In this document: one piece after another, positions 34,753 through 43,555 of the stretch | Position numbering within the stretch: the stretch's first letter is position 1 | Layout: each line of letters begins with the position of its first letter | Source of the DNA: Oscillospiraceae bacterium | GTDB lineage: Bacteria; Bacillota; Clostridia; Oscillospirales; Acutalibacteraceae | Assembly (NCBI GenBank): GCA_902790325.1 | Contig: CADARP010000001.1 | Coordinates: 248,001 to 312,000 of the forward strand | Direction of reading: 5' to 3' | Length of the DNA: 64,000 nucleotides | Notes under the pieces: model-generated | What the model was told of the DNA's origin: nothing | The model's input: only the letters and a program-made list of their open reading frames with translations | The model's database searches: none | Program-made: the position numbers and the translations under genes

Positions 34753-35994
34753 TTACGCCTCCTTTGCAGATACCGTCACGGTATCGAAACCTTTGAGTTT
34801 ATCGGCAGAGATCACGATGTGCTCCATTTCGCCCGGCGCCATATACGGACGTTTGAACACCTGGATCTCGGTGTCACCCGAAGAAATGACAATCTGGCTC
34901 TTGCCGAAAACGCTGCGCACGCGGAAGAACACGTCGATCTTGTCCGCAACGGTGTCGCGGTGGATCTTCTGCGGCACTGTATAGCCGACTGCGTCGCCGT
35001 TCACAAGGCGGATATAGTCGCCCTTGACCGGGCCGTTCAGAACATAATCGGCCGCTGCTTCGCCGGCGCGCGCACTCTCGGCGGAAACGAAGTCCACCAA
35101 ATCGTGCACATGCACCACATTTCCGCAGGCAAACACGCCCTCGATCGAAGTCTCCATGTTCTCGAACACATATGCGCCGTTTGTGCGCGGATCCATTTCG
35201 ATGCCGGCGCCGCGGGTCAGCTCGTTTTCGGGGATCAGACCGACGCTCAACAGCAGCGTATCGCAGTCAAACTCCATCTCGGTGCCGGGGATCGGACGGC
35301 GATTTTCATCGACTTCCATGACCGTCAGACCTTCAAGACGCTTGTCGCCGCGGATCTCGGTCACGGTGTGCGACAGATACAGCGGAATATCAAAGTCATT
35401 GAGACACTGGACGATATTACGCGTCAGACCGCCGGAATACGGCATAACTTCGACGCAGGCAAGCACTTTTGCGCCTTCGAGCGTCATACGGCGCGCCATA
35501 ATCAGGCCGATGTCGCCGGAACCGAGAATGACAACGCGCTTGCCGGCCATCAGGCCTTCCATGTTGAGATACCGCTGCGCAGCGCCGGCAGTGAATACGC
35601 CGGAAGGACGCGTGCCGGGGATAGAGATCGCGCCGCGCGTACGCTCGCGGCAGCCCATGGAAAGCACGATGGACTTTGCCTCGATGCATTCGTAACCGGA
35701 AGGGCTGTCGAGAAAGATCTTTTTATCCGGGGTGATCTCGATGACCATGGTGTCGAGTTTGACCTCTACAGATGTATCCTGCACCATTTCAATATAACGG
35801 TGTGCGTATTCCGGGCCCGAGAGTTCTTCCTTGAAGCGGTGCAAGCCAAAGCCGTTGTGGATGCACTGGTTGAGAATGCCGCCCAGTTCCTTGTCGCGCT
35901 CTAAAATGATGATGTTGCGCAAACCTTTTTCATATGCGCTGTATGCCGCGGCAAGACCTGCGGGGCCGCCGCCGATAACTGCAAGATCATACAT
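34753..35994 (-). CDS. FAD/NAD-dependent oxidoreductase (GlpB-like partner)
   Basis: 413 residues. Two Rossmann motifs: DLAVIGGGPAGLAAAY (3-18) for FAD and VVILGSGDIGLIMARR (near 155) for NAD(P)H. FACGNVVHVHDLVDFVSAESARAGEAAADY is the C-terminal FAD-binding segment. It lies three bases behind the GlpA-like gene and before DUF1667, the usual three-gene order for glycerol-3-phosphate oxidation in Firmicutes. It probably relays electrons from the GlpA-like subunit to NAD(P) or another acceptor. Confidence 0.9.
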   Translation of the reverse strand: MYDLAVIGGGPAGLAAAYSAYEKGLRNIIILERDKELGGILNQCIHNGFGLHRFKEELSGPEYAHRYIEMVQDTSVEVKLDTMVIEITPDKKIFLDSPSGYECIEAKSIVLSMGCRERTRGAISIPGTRPSGVFTAGAAQRYLNMEGLMAGKRVVILGSGDIGLIMARRMTLEGAKVLACVEVMPYSGGLTRNIVQCLNDFDIPLYLSHTVTEIRGDKRLEGLTVMEVDENRRPIPGTEMEFDCDTLLLSVGLIPENELTRGAGIEMDPRTNGAYVFENMETSIEGVFACGNVVHVHDLVDFVSAESARAGEAAADYVLNGPVKGDYIRLVNGDAVGYTVPQKIHRDTVADKIDVFFRVRSVFGKSQIVISSGDTEIQVFKRPYMAPGEMEHIVISADKLKGFDTVTVSAKEA

Positions 35995-35997
35995 GGC

Positions 35998-37413
35998 TTA
36001 ATCCTCCCTCTCTCTGACGATATAGCTGCCGGTCTTGTCCTTGTCAATGTCCTGACGGGAGACGCCCAGCTCACGCGCAAGGATCTCAACCACACGCGGA
36101 CCGCAGAAACCGCCCTGGCATCTGCCCATACCGGCGCAGCAGCGGCGCTTGATCGCGTCGACGGTGCGCGGAACGATCGGACGGCGGATCGAGTCGATGA
36201 TCTCGCCCTCGGTGATCGTCTCGCAGCGGCAGATCACACGGCCGAACTTCGGATCTTTTTTGACGATCTCGGCACGCGCTTCGTGCGACATCTCTTTGAA
36301 TCGCGGCTGCGTGCGCGTATCTGTGTACGATGCTTTTTCGGTAAGCACAACGCCGTTATCTGTCAGCATCTGCTCGACATATTCCGCGATACCGGCGGCG
36401 GAAGCAAGTCCGGGGGACTTGATACCCGCAACGTCGCAGAAACCGTCCTGCATATGGATGATGAAATCATCATTTGTACTGTTGGGACGAACGCCCGCAA
36501 AGTTGCGGATATTCTGGCGGAAATCAATGGACGGCACACTCTTTACGGCCATTTTGCGAACGAACGCAAGATCATCCGCGCCCGCAGACGTGTCTCCGAC
36601 AGCGCAATCGGCTGCGTTCGGGCCGACGATCAGATTGCCGTGAACAGTCGGCGAAACCAGCACGCCCTTGCCGACCTTGGTCGGGCACTGGAAAACGACG
36701 TGCTTTGTACGCGTGCCTTCGCTCTTATCCAGCAAGTAATATGCGCCCTTGCTCGGCAGGATCTCAAAGGCATGCGGCAGAACCATATCATGGATAACAT
36801 CCGCCTCGGCGCCCGCGCAATTGATCACATATTTCGCTTCGATCGTGTCTTCTCCTGCGGTGATCGCAAATCCGGCGTCCGTTTTGGCGATGGATTTGAC
36901 TTCCGCTTCCAGACGCAGCTCGACGCCGTTCGTCACAGCGGTTTCCGCAAGCGCAAGCGCGTATTCCCACGGATTGATGACGGCAGCCGTCGGCGCATAA
37001 AGCGCACATGTGACGTTGTCCGCAATGTTGGGCTCCATCGCTTTCGCTTCATCGTAGGAAAGGATCCGAAGTCCGGGAACGCCGTTTGTCACGCCGCGGT
37101 CATACAACCTGCGCACATGCTCGGATTCCTCGTCGCTGAACGCCAGAACAAGAGAACCGATCTGCGCATAGGGGACGTCGAGCTTTTCGCAGAGTTCTTT
37201 GGTCAGATCCACGCTGCGCACGTTCAGCTTTGCCATCAACGTACCCTCGGCAGGATCATACCCGGCGTGAATGATCGCACTGTTGGCTCTTGTGCAGCCC
37301 ATAGCGACGTCGTTCTCTTTCTCCAGCACGACCGTCTTCAGATTGAACTTGGAAAGACGGTAGGCGATGGATGAGCCGATCACGCCGCAGCCGATAATTG
37401 CTACATCATACAT
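35998..37413 (-). CDS. GlpA-like glycerol-3-phosphate dehydrogenase with BFD domain
   Basis: 471 residues. FAD motif VAIIGCGVIGSSIAYRL (4-20), DAO-type oxidoreductase core, then a C-terminal BFD-like [2Fe-2S] domain with CRCETITEGEI and KRRCCAGMGRCQGGFC. This is the domain order of anaerobic GlpA. The start ATG 37413 follows AGAGGTG; an upstream in-frame start at 37449 lacks a ribosome site. It heads the three-gene operon. Substrate glycerol-3-phosphate is inferred; related 2-hydroxyacid oxidases share the fold. Confidence 0.88.
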   Translation of the reverse strand: MYDVAIIGCGVIGSSIAYRLSKFNLKTVVLEKENDVAMGCTRANSAIIHAGYDPAEGTLMAKLNVRSVDLTKELCEKLDVPYAQIGSLVLAFSDEESEHVRRLYDRGVTNGVPGLRILSYDEAKAMEPNIADNVTCALYAPTAAVINPWEYALALAETAVTNGVELRLEAEVKSIAKTDAGFAITAGEDTIEAKYVINCAGAEADVIHDMVLPHAFEILPSKGAYYLLDKSEGTRTKHVVFQCPTKVGKGVLVSPTVHGNLIVGPNAADCAVGDTSAGADDLAFVRKMAVKSVPSIDFRQNIRNFAGVRPNSTNDDFIIHMQDGFCDVAGIKSPGLASAAGIAEYVEQMLTDNGVVLTEKASYTDTRTQPRFKEMSHEARAEIVKKDPKFGRVICRCETITEGEIIDSIRRPIVPRTVDAIKRRCCAGMGRCQGGFCGPRVVEILARELGVSRQDIDKDKTGSYIVRERED

Positions 37414-37462
37414 CGTTCGCACACCTCTGTTATGATAGTTTTGGTACAAAACAAACCAATTT

Positions 37463-37491
37463 ATTTTAACATACTTTATCGGTCATTGCAA
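37463..37491 (-). promoter_or_regulatory. Candidate promoter of the glycerol-3-phosphate operon
   Basis: Minus strand TTGCAA (37491-37486), 17-base spacer, TAAAAT (37468-37463). The -35 box lies inside the 3-prime end of the alaX gene, so the operon can be transcribed apart from alaX. Confidence 0.5.
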
Positions 37492-38654
37492 TATACATTT
37501 TTATTCAATTGCCATTTTTTGAAAAAAGCCCTGATATCTTCCGCATTCGCCGCACAGCTTCCCTGGATCATGCTTGTTTGTCCGCCGCCGCGGCCGTTCA
37601 GGGCTGTATTGATCGTCTTTGCCTGCGCACGCAGATCAGCCGTTGCGGAGCCGATGCAGTATCGGAATCCGCCGTCCGCGGGCAGGAACCCCGCGCAAAG
37701 TACGGCGCGCTGCATGCCGAGATTGACGGCATGACGCAGCGAATCCATATCGCACGCTTCGTCAGCAAAGAAGCATATACAGTTATCCGTACCGGCATTA
37801 TCCATTGCGCACACAGCCAGCCGGCGTCGTAATCCTGCAAGAACATAATCCTTTTCTTTGACAGAATCCAGAAGCCGTTCGACCGCATCGGCCGTTTCCG
37901 CCTGCGGAACACAGAGCAGCGCAGAAATCCGCTGCACATTATCGTATTTTATCCGGTAGTCTCCGATCGCCCAAGCACCGCAAAGCATGTGGATGCGAAC
38001 GCCGCCTTTATAATGCTCAAAATCCAGCAGCTTGATCGCGCCGATCTCGCCGGTACGGGAGACGTGCGGTGCGCAGCATGCGCAGCAGTCAATGTCGCCG
38101 ATCGTCACGATACGCACGTTTTCAGTCAAATCCAGCTTGCTGCGGTAAGAAAGTGTTTCCAGCGTCCGAGCATCCGGGTATTCCGCGGTGATCGGGATAT
38201 TGCGTGCAACGGCTTCGTTCGCCATCGATTCCACGCGGTCGAGATCGCTGCGCGTCAAATTGCCGTTATAATCCACAGTCATATCGCCGTCGCCGAGATG
38301 AAAACCGACGTTGTCGAGTCCGTACAGACGGTGAATGATGCCGGATACGATGTGTTCGCCGGAATGGTTCTGCATGCGGACAAATCGTTTCTCCGAATCC
38401 AGCGTACCGGTCACAACAGCGCCGACGGGCAAAGCGCGGTCCGTGAAGTGGAGGATTGCGTTGTCCGTTTCCTGAACATCCAGAACAGACGCTTCGCCAA
38501 TCTTTCCCGTATCGGCATACTGTCCGCCGCCTTCGGGAAAGAACGCAGTTCTGTCGAGTTCGACAGCAAAACGCGAACCGTAAGGGTCGCACCGCAGGAC
38601 TGTCGCCTGAAATGTATAAAGATGGCTGTCGCTGTCGTAAAGTTTCACCGTCAT
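37476..38654 (-). CDS. Alanyl-tRNA editing protein AlaX-L
   Basis: 392 residues. Trans-editing factor that removes Ser or Gly from tRNA-Ala. The N-terminal OB-like part carries FFPEGGGQYADTG, then the zinc-binding HSGEH (H97, H101) and the C-x3-H pair in CCACCAPH, as in the editing domain of AlaRS. The C-terminal part resembles DHHA1 with the late Gly-rich segment NGRGGGQTSMIQGS. It follows mnmA by five bases, so both tRNA-quality genes are on one transcript. Confidence 0.88.
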   Translation of the reverse strand: MTVKLYDSDSHLYTFQATVLRCDPYGSRFAVELDRTAFFPEGGGQYADTGKIGEASVLDVQETDNAILHFTDRALPVGAVVTGTLDSEKRFVRMQNHSGEHIVSGIIHRLYGLDNVGFHLGDGDMTVDYNGNLTRSDLDRVESMANEAVARNIPITAEYPDARTLETLSYRSKLDLTENVRIVTIGDIDCCACCAPHVSRTGEIGAIKLLDFEHYKGGVRIHMLCGAWAIGDYRIKYDNVQRISALLCVPQAETADAVERLLDSVKEKDYVLAGLRRRLAVCAMDNAGTDNCICFFADEACDMDSLRHAVNLGMQRAVLCAGFLPADGGFRYCIGSATADLRAQAKTINTALNGRGGGQTSMIQGSCAANAEDIRAFFKKWQLNKNVYCNDR

Positions 38655-38659
38655 AAGAA

Positions 38660-39700
38660 TTACACCTCCAAAGCGCTTCGGATCGTTCCGCCGCCGAGCA
38701 CAACGTCGCCGTCATAAAACGCGACCGTCTGTCCGGGTGTGACGGAGCGCTGCGGTTCATCGAAGAGAACATGCGCCGCATCGCCGATGATCTGCACCGT
38801 CGCGGGCGCGGGCGCGGCACGAAAACGTATACGCGCTTCACAGCGGAAAGATTCGGGCGGTATATCAAACGCGATCCAGTTGAGCGAATCCGCCGTAAGC
38901 CCGGCAGCGTACTGCTTGCCATCCTCGCCGAGCACAACACGGTTATGCAGTGGGTCGATGGAAGTCACGAACATCGGCTTTCCGAACGCGCCGAGTCCTT
39001 TTCTCTGCCCGACCGTATAGCGCACGATTCCCCGATGCCGGCCGAGAACATTACCCTGCGTATCCACGAAATCGCCTTCCTGCGGCGTTACACCGTATGC
39101 GCGGCAAAGAAACGAAACATAGTCGTTGTCGGGAATGAAGCACACATCCTGACTGTCTTTTTTATGTGCGACGGGAAGTCCGGCTTTTTCCGCCAATGCG
39201 CGAAGCGCATCTTTTTCGTAGCCAGCGACAGGGAAGACGGCAGAGGCGAGCTGTTCCTGCCGAAGCCGGCAAAGGAAATAGCTTTGATCCTTGCGGCTCT
39301 GCGCGCGCAGAAGGAACGTCCTGCCGTCCCGAGATTCGGTGCGTGCATAGTGTCCGGTCGCAATTCTTGAAGCGCCAAGCGTACGCGCATAATCCAGCAT
39401 CGCGCCGAATTTGATCGTTTGGTTGCAGATCACACAGGGATTCGGCGTTTCTCCGTTCAGATAGGAATTGCAGAATGGTTCGATCACCTGCGTGCGGAAT
39501 GTGTCGCGCAGATCAACCACATGATGCTCGATGCCGAGATGTTCGGCCACACGCCGCGCGTCATCCGCATCCGCGTCTGTGCAGTCAGGCGTAAGCGACA
39601 GCGTGATTCCAACAACATTGCAACCTGCATCGCACAGCAGCATTGCCGCCACAGAGCTGTCGACGCCGCCGCTCATACCGACAGCGATTATTTCACGCAT
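38660..39700 (-). CDS. mnmA: tRNA-specific 2-thiouridylase MnmA
   Basis: 346 residues. PP-loop ATPase GMSGGVDSS (8-16), catalytic Cys pair in NPCVICNQTIKFG and DSQDVCFI, and VRYTVGQRKGLG. It adds sulfur to U34 of tRNA-Lys, Glu and Gln. ATG 39700 is chosen as the closest to the conserved start; a longer frame to 39742 reaches into the terminator of tRNA-Pro. Gene order tRNA-Pro, mnmA, alaX is on one strand. Confidence 0.95.
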   Translation of the reverse strand: MREIIAVGMSGGVDSSVAAMLLCDAGCNVVGITLSLTPDCTDADADDARRVAEHLGIEHHVVDLRDTFRTQVIEPFCNSYLNGETPNPCVICNQTIKFGAMLDYARTLGASRIATGHYARTESRDGRTFLLRAQSRKDQSYFLCRLRQEQLASAVFPVAGYEKDALRALAEKAGLPVAHKKDSQDVCFIPDNDYVSFLCRAYGVTPQEGDFVDTQGNVLGRHRGIVRYTVGQRKGLGAFGKPMFVTSIDPLHNRVVLGEDGKQYAAGLTADSLNWIAFDIPPESFRCEARIRFRAAPAPATVQIIGDAAHVLFDEPQRSVTPGQTVAFYDGDVVLGGGTIRSALEV

Positions 39701-39740
39701 ACGAAACCACTTCTTCCCGGTATTCTTCGTCATAGTATTC

Positions 39741-39774
39741 AAAAAACCCTTTTGTCATACGACAAAAGGGTTTT
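39741..39774 (-). terminator. Intrinsic terminator of tRNA-Pro
   Basis: 12-base-pair stem (minus strand AACCCTTTTGTC / GACAAAAGGGTT) with loop GTAT and a run of T toward mnmA. Starts a few bases after the tRNA CCA end. MnmA begins only about 40 bases beyond. Confidence 0.9.
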
Positions 39775-39776
39775 CC

Positions 39777-39852
39777 TGGTCCGAGTGGCGAGACTTGAAC
39801 TCACGGCCTCTTGACCCCCAGTCAAGCGCGCTCCCAACTGCGCCACACCCGG
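39777..39852 (-). tRNA. tRNA-Pro (GGG)
   Basis: 76 bases with encoded CCA. On the minus strand the acceptor C-C-G-G-G-T-G pairs with C-A-C-T-C-G-G, the anticodon stem CTTGA/TCAAG encloses CTGGGGG with anticodon GGG, and the T-loop is GTTCAAGTC. Confidence 0.95.
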
Positions 39853-39869
39853 ATGAACTAACGGATGTT

Positions 39870-39897
39870 ATTATACCACAGGATTCCAGAATGTCAA
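39870..39897 (-). promoter_or_regulatory. Consensus promoter of tRNA-Pro
   Basis: Minus strand TTGACA (39897-39892), 16-base spacer, TATAAT (39875-39870), ending 17 bases before the tRNA. Confidence 0.82.
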
Positions 39898-39929
39898 GCG
39901 TTTTCGGAAAAAATCTTGTGTTTGCGCTG

Positions 39930-40880
39930 CTAAATATCCTGTTTTTTTGTCAGCAGCTTCCGGATATCCGCCGCGGCAAGGACTCCGCAAACAAGCACGA
40001 CTGCGGTACAGGTTACCGTCAGAGGAGTCAATACGGATGCATCGCGGTACAGGATCGCGCCGAACACGAGCGCCCATGCCGCATATGTTACATTCAGCGC
40101 CATGGACTTTGATGCGCCGATGCGCGCGATCGACTTGTAGTAAAACAAGTACGACGTCGTAGCAAACAGTGCGGCAAGCGCAACGGCAGGCAGCAGCCAT
40201 CCCGTGTTTTCGGTAAACAGTTTCACCGTGAATCCCCATCCCTTGAGGATCGGCAGCAGCACCGCGCCGTAGATAAACGCAGACGTCGTCTGGCGGATCT
40301 GCAGCGCAAAGGTATTCTTGACGCTTGTGTCGCGCATGCACTTCGCCAGTATGACCGCTTCCGTTCCCCAGCCGAACGCGCACATGACAACGCCGACAGC
40401 GCCGAGCAGGAAATTGCCGCCCGCGAGCGCAGGGGAGTAGCTCAACCCATATACACCGAGAAGCGTCATCAGCAGAAAGATCCACCGATACCACGGCATT
40501 TTTTCCTTGAGAAACAGACATGCAAGCGCTGCGCCGACGGCAGGATATGCCGCGCTGGCAACCGCGCCGACAGACGATCCCATCGCGTGGATGGCAAGCA
40601 CATAGCCGGTCATTCCGACCGGTCCGCCAATCACTGCCGCAAGCATAATCAGACGGCCGTTTTTTGATTTCCAGACAGCCGCAGCCTTACCGAGATCGCC
40701 GCGCACGCCGTTGAATAAAAGCATCCATAATGCGGAAAACAAATCGTGCAGGAACGTGCCGACGAACGGCGCGAGAAAGACCGCCTGTTCGGTCGAAACG
40801 AACGGCGACATCTGCAGCGCAGCACCGAGCGTGACAGTCTCGAGTGCCCATAGGATTCCTGCAAGAATACCAAACGACAT
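39930..40880 (-). CDS. EamA/DMT family transporter
   Basis: 316 residues with ten hydrophobic segments in two halves, the drug/metabolite transporter layout. The first repeat ends with ALACLFLKEKMPWYRWIFLLMTLLGVY and the second with AILYRDASVLTPLTVTCTAVVLVCGV, both typical EamA repeats with the charged 'KE' after helix 4. Substrate unknown; members export amino acids or metabolites. It stands alone between a terminator and tRNA-Pro. Confidence 0.85.
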   Translation of the reverse strand: MSFGILAGILWALETVTLGAALQMSPFVSTEQAVFLAPFVGTFLHDLFSALWMLLFNGVRGDLGKAAAVWKSKNGRLIMLAAVIGGPVGMTGYVLAIHAMGSSVGAVASAAYPAVGAALACLFLKEKMPWYRWIFLLMTLLGVYGLSYSPALAGGNFLLGAVGVVMCAFGWGTEAVILAKCMRDTSVKNTFALQIRQTTSAFIYGAVLLPILKGWGFTVKLFTENTGWLLPAVALAALFATTSYLFYYKSIARIGASKSMALNVTYAAWALVFGAILYRDASVLTPLTVTCTAVVLVCGVLAAADIRKLLTKKQDI

Positions 40881-40907
40881 GTGTTTTCTCTCCGATAATG
40901 TGACAGA

Positions 40908-40948
40908 AAAGATACATCCGAACGGAAGACCCGCGCAGATGTATCTTT
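40908..40948 (-). terminator. Candidate terminator of the second glycerophosphodiesterase
   Basis: 11-base-pair stem AAAGATACATC / GATGTATCTTT with a 19-base loop, followed on the minus strand by TTTTCTGT. It separates the phosphodiesterase from the EamA gene. Confidence 0.55.
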
Positions 40949-40962
40949 ATATAGTTTATTGC

Positions 40963-41715
40963 TTATTTGCTGAACTTCTCCGCGATCTCGCGCGCATAAT
41001 CGGGCATATCGGTAATCAGGCCGTCGCAGCCCCACTCGACAAGACGCTCGATCTGGAAGTCCTGGTTGACCGTCCACGGATTGACGATCAGACCCGCTTC
41101 ATGCGCTTCCTGGATGTAGTCCTCACTGACAAAGCCGATAAACGGATGCACCGCATCTACGTTGAGCTTCTTGCAGTACGCGACAAAATCGTCGCAAACT
41201 TCCTCGCACTTTTCCTCGCCCGGCTCATACAGCAGACCGGTCTTGGTGGCGGGATCGATCTTCTTGCAGTCAACAAGCACTTTGGGATCGAAACTGGAAA
41301 CAATCAGATTCTTGAACAGACCGCGTTCCTTGACCATGGCGATCGTCTGCGCGGCGATGGTGCTGTTCGGATCCTTCGGGGGTTTGATCTCGATATTGAT
41401 GACCTTGTGTTCCGGCGTGCAAAGGTCGAGGAATTCCTCAAGAAGCGGGATCTTCGTACCGGCGAATTCGGGGCTGAAATAGGAGCCGAAATCGTATTGC
41501 AGAAGCTCATCATACGTATAGTCGCTGATGAGACCCTTTCCGGTAGACGTCTCGTCGATCGTGTAGTTGTGACAGATCACGATGCGTCCGTCCTTGGTCA
41601 GATGCACGTCGTTTTCAAAGCCGTCGCATTGCAGTTCGATCGCCTTGCGAAAAGCGGGAATGGTATTCTGCGGTGCGCGCTTGTTTGCGCCGCGATGCGC
41701 GATAATATTAATCAT
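40963..41715 (-). CDS. Cytoplasmic glycerophosphodiester phosphodiesterase
   Basis: 250 residues without signal peptide. GDPD motifs: IIAHRGANKRAPQNT at the N-terminus, FENDVHLTKDGRIVICHN, NIEIKPPKD and NPWTVNQ with the final GLITDMPD. UgpQ-like. Together with the exported enzyme at 27323 it could supply glycerol-3-phosphate to the operon at 34403-37413. AAAGGAGGAG precedes ATG 41715. Confidence 0.92.
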   Translation of the reverse strand: MINIIAHRGANKRAPQNTIPAFRKAIELQCDGFENDVHLTKDGRIVICHNYTIDETSTGKGLISDYTYDELLQYDFGSYFSPEFAGTKIPLLEEFLDLCTPEHKVINIEIKPPKDPNSTIAAQTIAMVKERGLFKNLIVSSFDPKVLVDCKKIDPATKTGLLYEPGEEKCEEVCDDFVAYCKKLNVDAVHPFIGFVSEDYIQEAHEAGLIVNPWTVNQDFQIERLVEWGCDGLITDMPDYAREIAEKFSK

Positions 41716-41743
41716 GGTGCTCCTCCTTTAGTTTTGTGCCCTT

Positions 41744-41772
41744 ATTGTACCACACCTCTGCACAAAAGTAAA
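41744..41772 (-). promoter_or_regulatory. Promoter of the cytoplasmic glycerophosphodiesterase
   Basis: Minus strand TTTACT (41772-41767), 17-base spacer, TACAAT (41749-41744), in the 61-base gap after spoIIR. Confidence 0.6.
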
Positions 41773-41776
41773 CATT

Positions 41777-42391
41777 TTATTTGTGCAACTTTGTTTTTGC
41801 GCTTTGATACAGCTCAACGACTTTGAACCGCACATCGTACCGCGGACTGCTCCCGAGTACAGCTCGTCCATCGGTGCTGAACACAGCGTCCGTCGGTTCG
41901 GAAACCGCAGGCAGACACAGCGGCGGAAACATAACGCACCACCAGTTGTGCCCTTTTGCCGCACCGATGCGCACACAAACAGCTTCATATGTGCCGGCGG
42001 GAACAGTCATGCTGCCGTAGGAACGAGTGTCAAAGTATGTCTTTTCCAGGGAGACGCGTACAGAGTCGCTGCTGCCGTTTTCCCGCAGAACGCGTTCCGC
42101 AGCCTGTTCCAGTTCCCGAAAGTGCGGCGTGAGCTTTTCCTTCGCGCTCTGCACATCCGCGCTGCCGTCAAATACCGATGCGCCTTCGCGCAGGAGCGTA
42201 TCTCGAACAAGGAGTTTCAATCGCTGATCCTCGTCTGAATCGGACGCGGCAATGACGTGCAGCCGGAGCATATTATCATAAAGATTCTCACAGCCGCGGC
42301 AAAAGGGGAGCATCTGTGCGGCAAACGTCAGAATGAGCGCCAGTGCAGCAGCGAGTTCAAGCGAAAGAATTTGCGCGTGTTTTTTGTGCAT
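41777..42391 (-). CDS. spoIIR: Stage II sporulation protein R
   Basis: 204 residues. Forespore-made secreted signal that activates the SpoIIGA protease and so sigma-E. N-terminal membrane/signal segment (about 10-30), then the conserved LRLHVIAASDSDEDQRLKLLVRD and GHNWWCVMFPPLCLP. TTTTTGGAGGAATTATA lies before ATG 42391. A terminator hairpin sits just upstream, so its own promoter must be within or before that hairpin. Confidence 0.95.
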   Translation of the reverse strand: MHKKHAQILSLELAAALALILTFAAQMLPFCRGCENLYDNMLRLHVIAASDSDEDQRLKLLVRDTLLREGASVFDGSADVQSAKEKLTPHFRELEQAAERVLRENGSSDSVRVSLEKTYFDTRSYGSMTVPAGTYEAVCVRIGAAKGHNWWCVMFPPLCLPAVSEPTDAVFSTDGRAVLGSSPRYDVRFKVVELYQSAKTKLHK

Positions 42392-42411
42392 TATAATTCC
42401 TCCAAAAAAAC

Positions 42412-42448
42412 AGTGTCCGTATCCGGATATGCCGGAAGTATGGACACT
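42412..42448. terminator. Hairpin terminator between the mreB homologue and spoIIR
   Basis: AGTGTCC (42412-42418) pairs with GGACACT (42442-42448), with an inner CCGG/CCGG pairing; minus-strand T run follows. It terminates the mreB homologue on the minus strand. Confidence 0.8.
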
Positions 42449-42488
42449 TTTTGAAGGGATTATTCAGCTATACTATTACAAAGAGAGA

Positions 42489-43520
42489 TTATGCAGGTTC
42501 GGCAGCTTCCTGCTGGATTTTGAACAAGTAGCCGCTTCCGGAGAGAACATCCATATGACGCAGCGTCTCACCGATTCCGAGAACAGTACAGTTTGCCGGA
42601 TCCTTCGCCGCAACGGTACGGATCTGCGTCTTGCGCTCGATACAGCCCGCAAGTCCCGGCAGCAGCGCGGAGCCGCCCGTCAACAGGATACCGCGCTCGG
42701 CAATATCGGATAAAAGATCCGGAGACGTGCGGGACAGCGTTGAACGCACAGCTTCGGCGATCTGTTCGAGATGTTCGCGCAGCGCGAGAAACACCTCGGT
42801 CGTATTGACTTCAAACAGAACGGGCATTCCGGTCAGATAGCTCTTTCCTTTGACAGCAATCGCAATCTCTGCGTCGCGCAGGTATGCGCAGCCGATCTTC
42901 TGCTTGATTTCCTCAGCCGTCAGACGGCCGATCAGAATGTCGCGCTCGCGCCGAACGTAGCGACGGATGTCCTCGTCGAATGTATTTCCGGCGATTTGAA
43001 GGCTCTCATGCTGCGCAAGACAGCCCATCGTGACCACGGCGATCTCCGTCGTGCCGCCGCCGATATCCACGACCATCGCACCGCGCGGCTTGCGGTAATC
43101 GACGCCTGCGCCGATCGCACAGGCAAGAGCTTTTTCCATCAGGCATGTTTTTGCAGCGCCGGAAGACGCAGCGATATTCAGCAGTGTGCGCTGTTCAAGA
43201 CCGGTCAGCGTCGACGGCATAGAGATCACAAGATTCGGTTTGAATATCCGATTGCCGCAGATGATCTGCAAATAGTAACGCAGGATGTCCTGGCAGGCGG
43301 TAAAATCGGATACGACGCCATGGCGCAGCGGATAGTGTATTTGCACACGCTCAGACGTGCGTCCGATCATCCGGTACGCTTTGGAACCGATCGCAATAGG
43401 CCTTCCCGAACGGATATCGGATGCGGTAACCGAATTCTCCGTCAATGCCAGGCCCTTGCCTTCCACAAAGAATCGCACATTAGATGTGCCGAGATCAACG
43501 CCTATATTGATGCCGGGCAC
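42489..43520 (-). CDS. MreB/Mbl-type actin homologue
   Basis: 343 residues. Actin-fold motifs: phosphate 1 GVDLGTSNVRFF (7-18), VVDIGGGTTEIAVV (phosphate 2), and LLTGGSALLPGLAGCI (adenosine). It guides peptidoglycan synthesis under the membrane. The GTG start at 43520 follows AAAGGAGGG. It lies apart from mreC/mreD, so it may be the Mbl- or MreBH-like copy. It is the last gene of a run with lacZ and the UPF0340 gene. Confidence 0.9.
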   Translation of the reverse strand: MPGINIGVDLGTSNVRFFVEGKGLALTENSVTASDIRSGRPIAIGSKAYRMIGRTSERVQIHYPLRHGVVSDFTACQDILRYYLQIICGNRIFKPNLVISMPSTLTGLEQRTLLNIAASSGAAKTCLMEKALACAIGAGVDYRKPRGAMVVDIGGGTTEIAVVTMGCLAQHESLQIAGNTFDEDIRRYVRRERDILIGRLTAEEIKQKIGCAYLRDAEIAIAVKGKSYLTGMPVLFEVNTTEVFLALREHLEQIAEAVRSTLSRTSPDLLSDIAERGILLTGGSALLPGLAGCIERKTQIRTVAAKDPANCTVLGIGETLRHMDVLSGSGYLFKIQQEAAEPA

Positions 43521-43555
43521 GGAAAGACCCTCCTTTCATAAGGATAGATGCAGGT

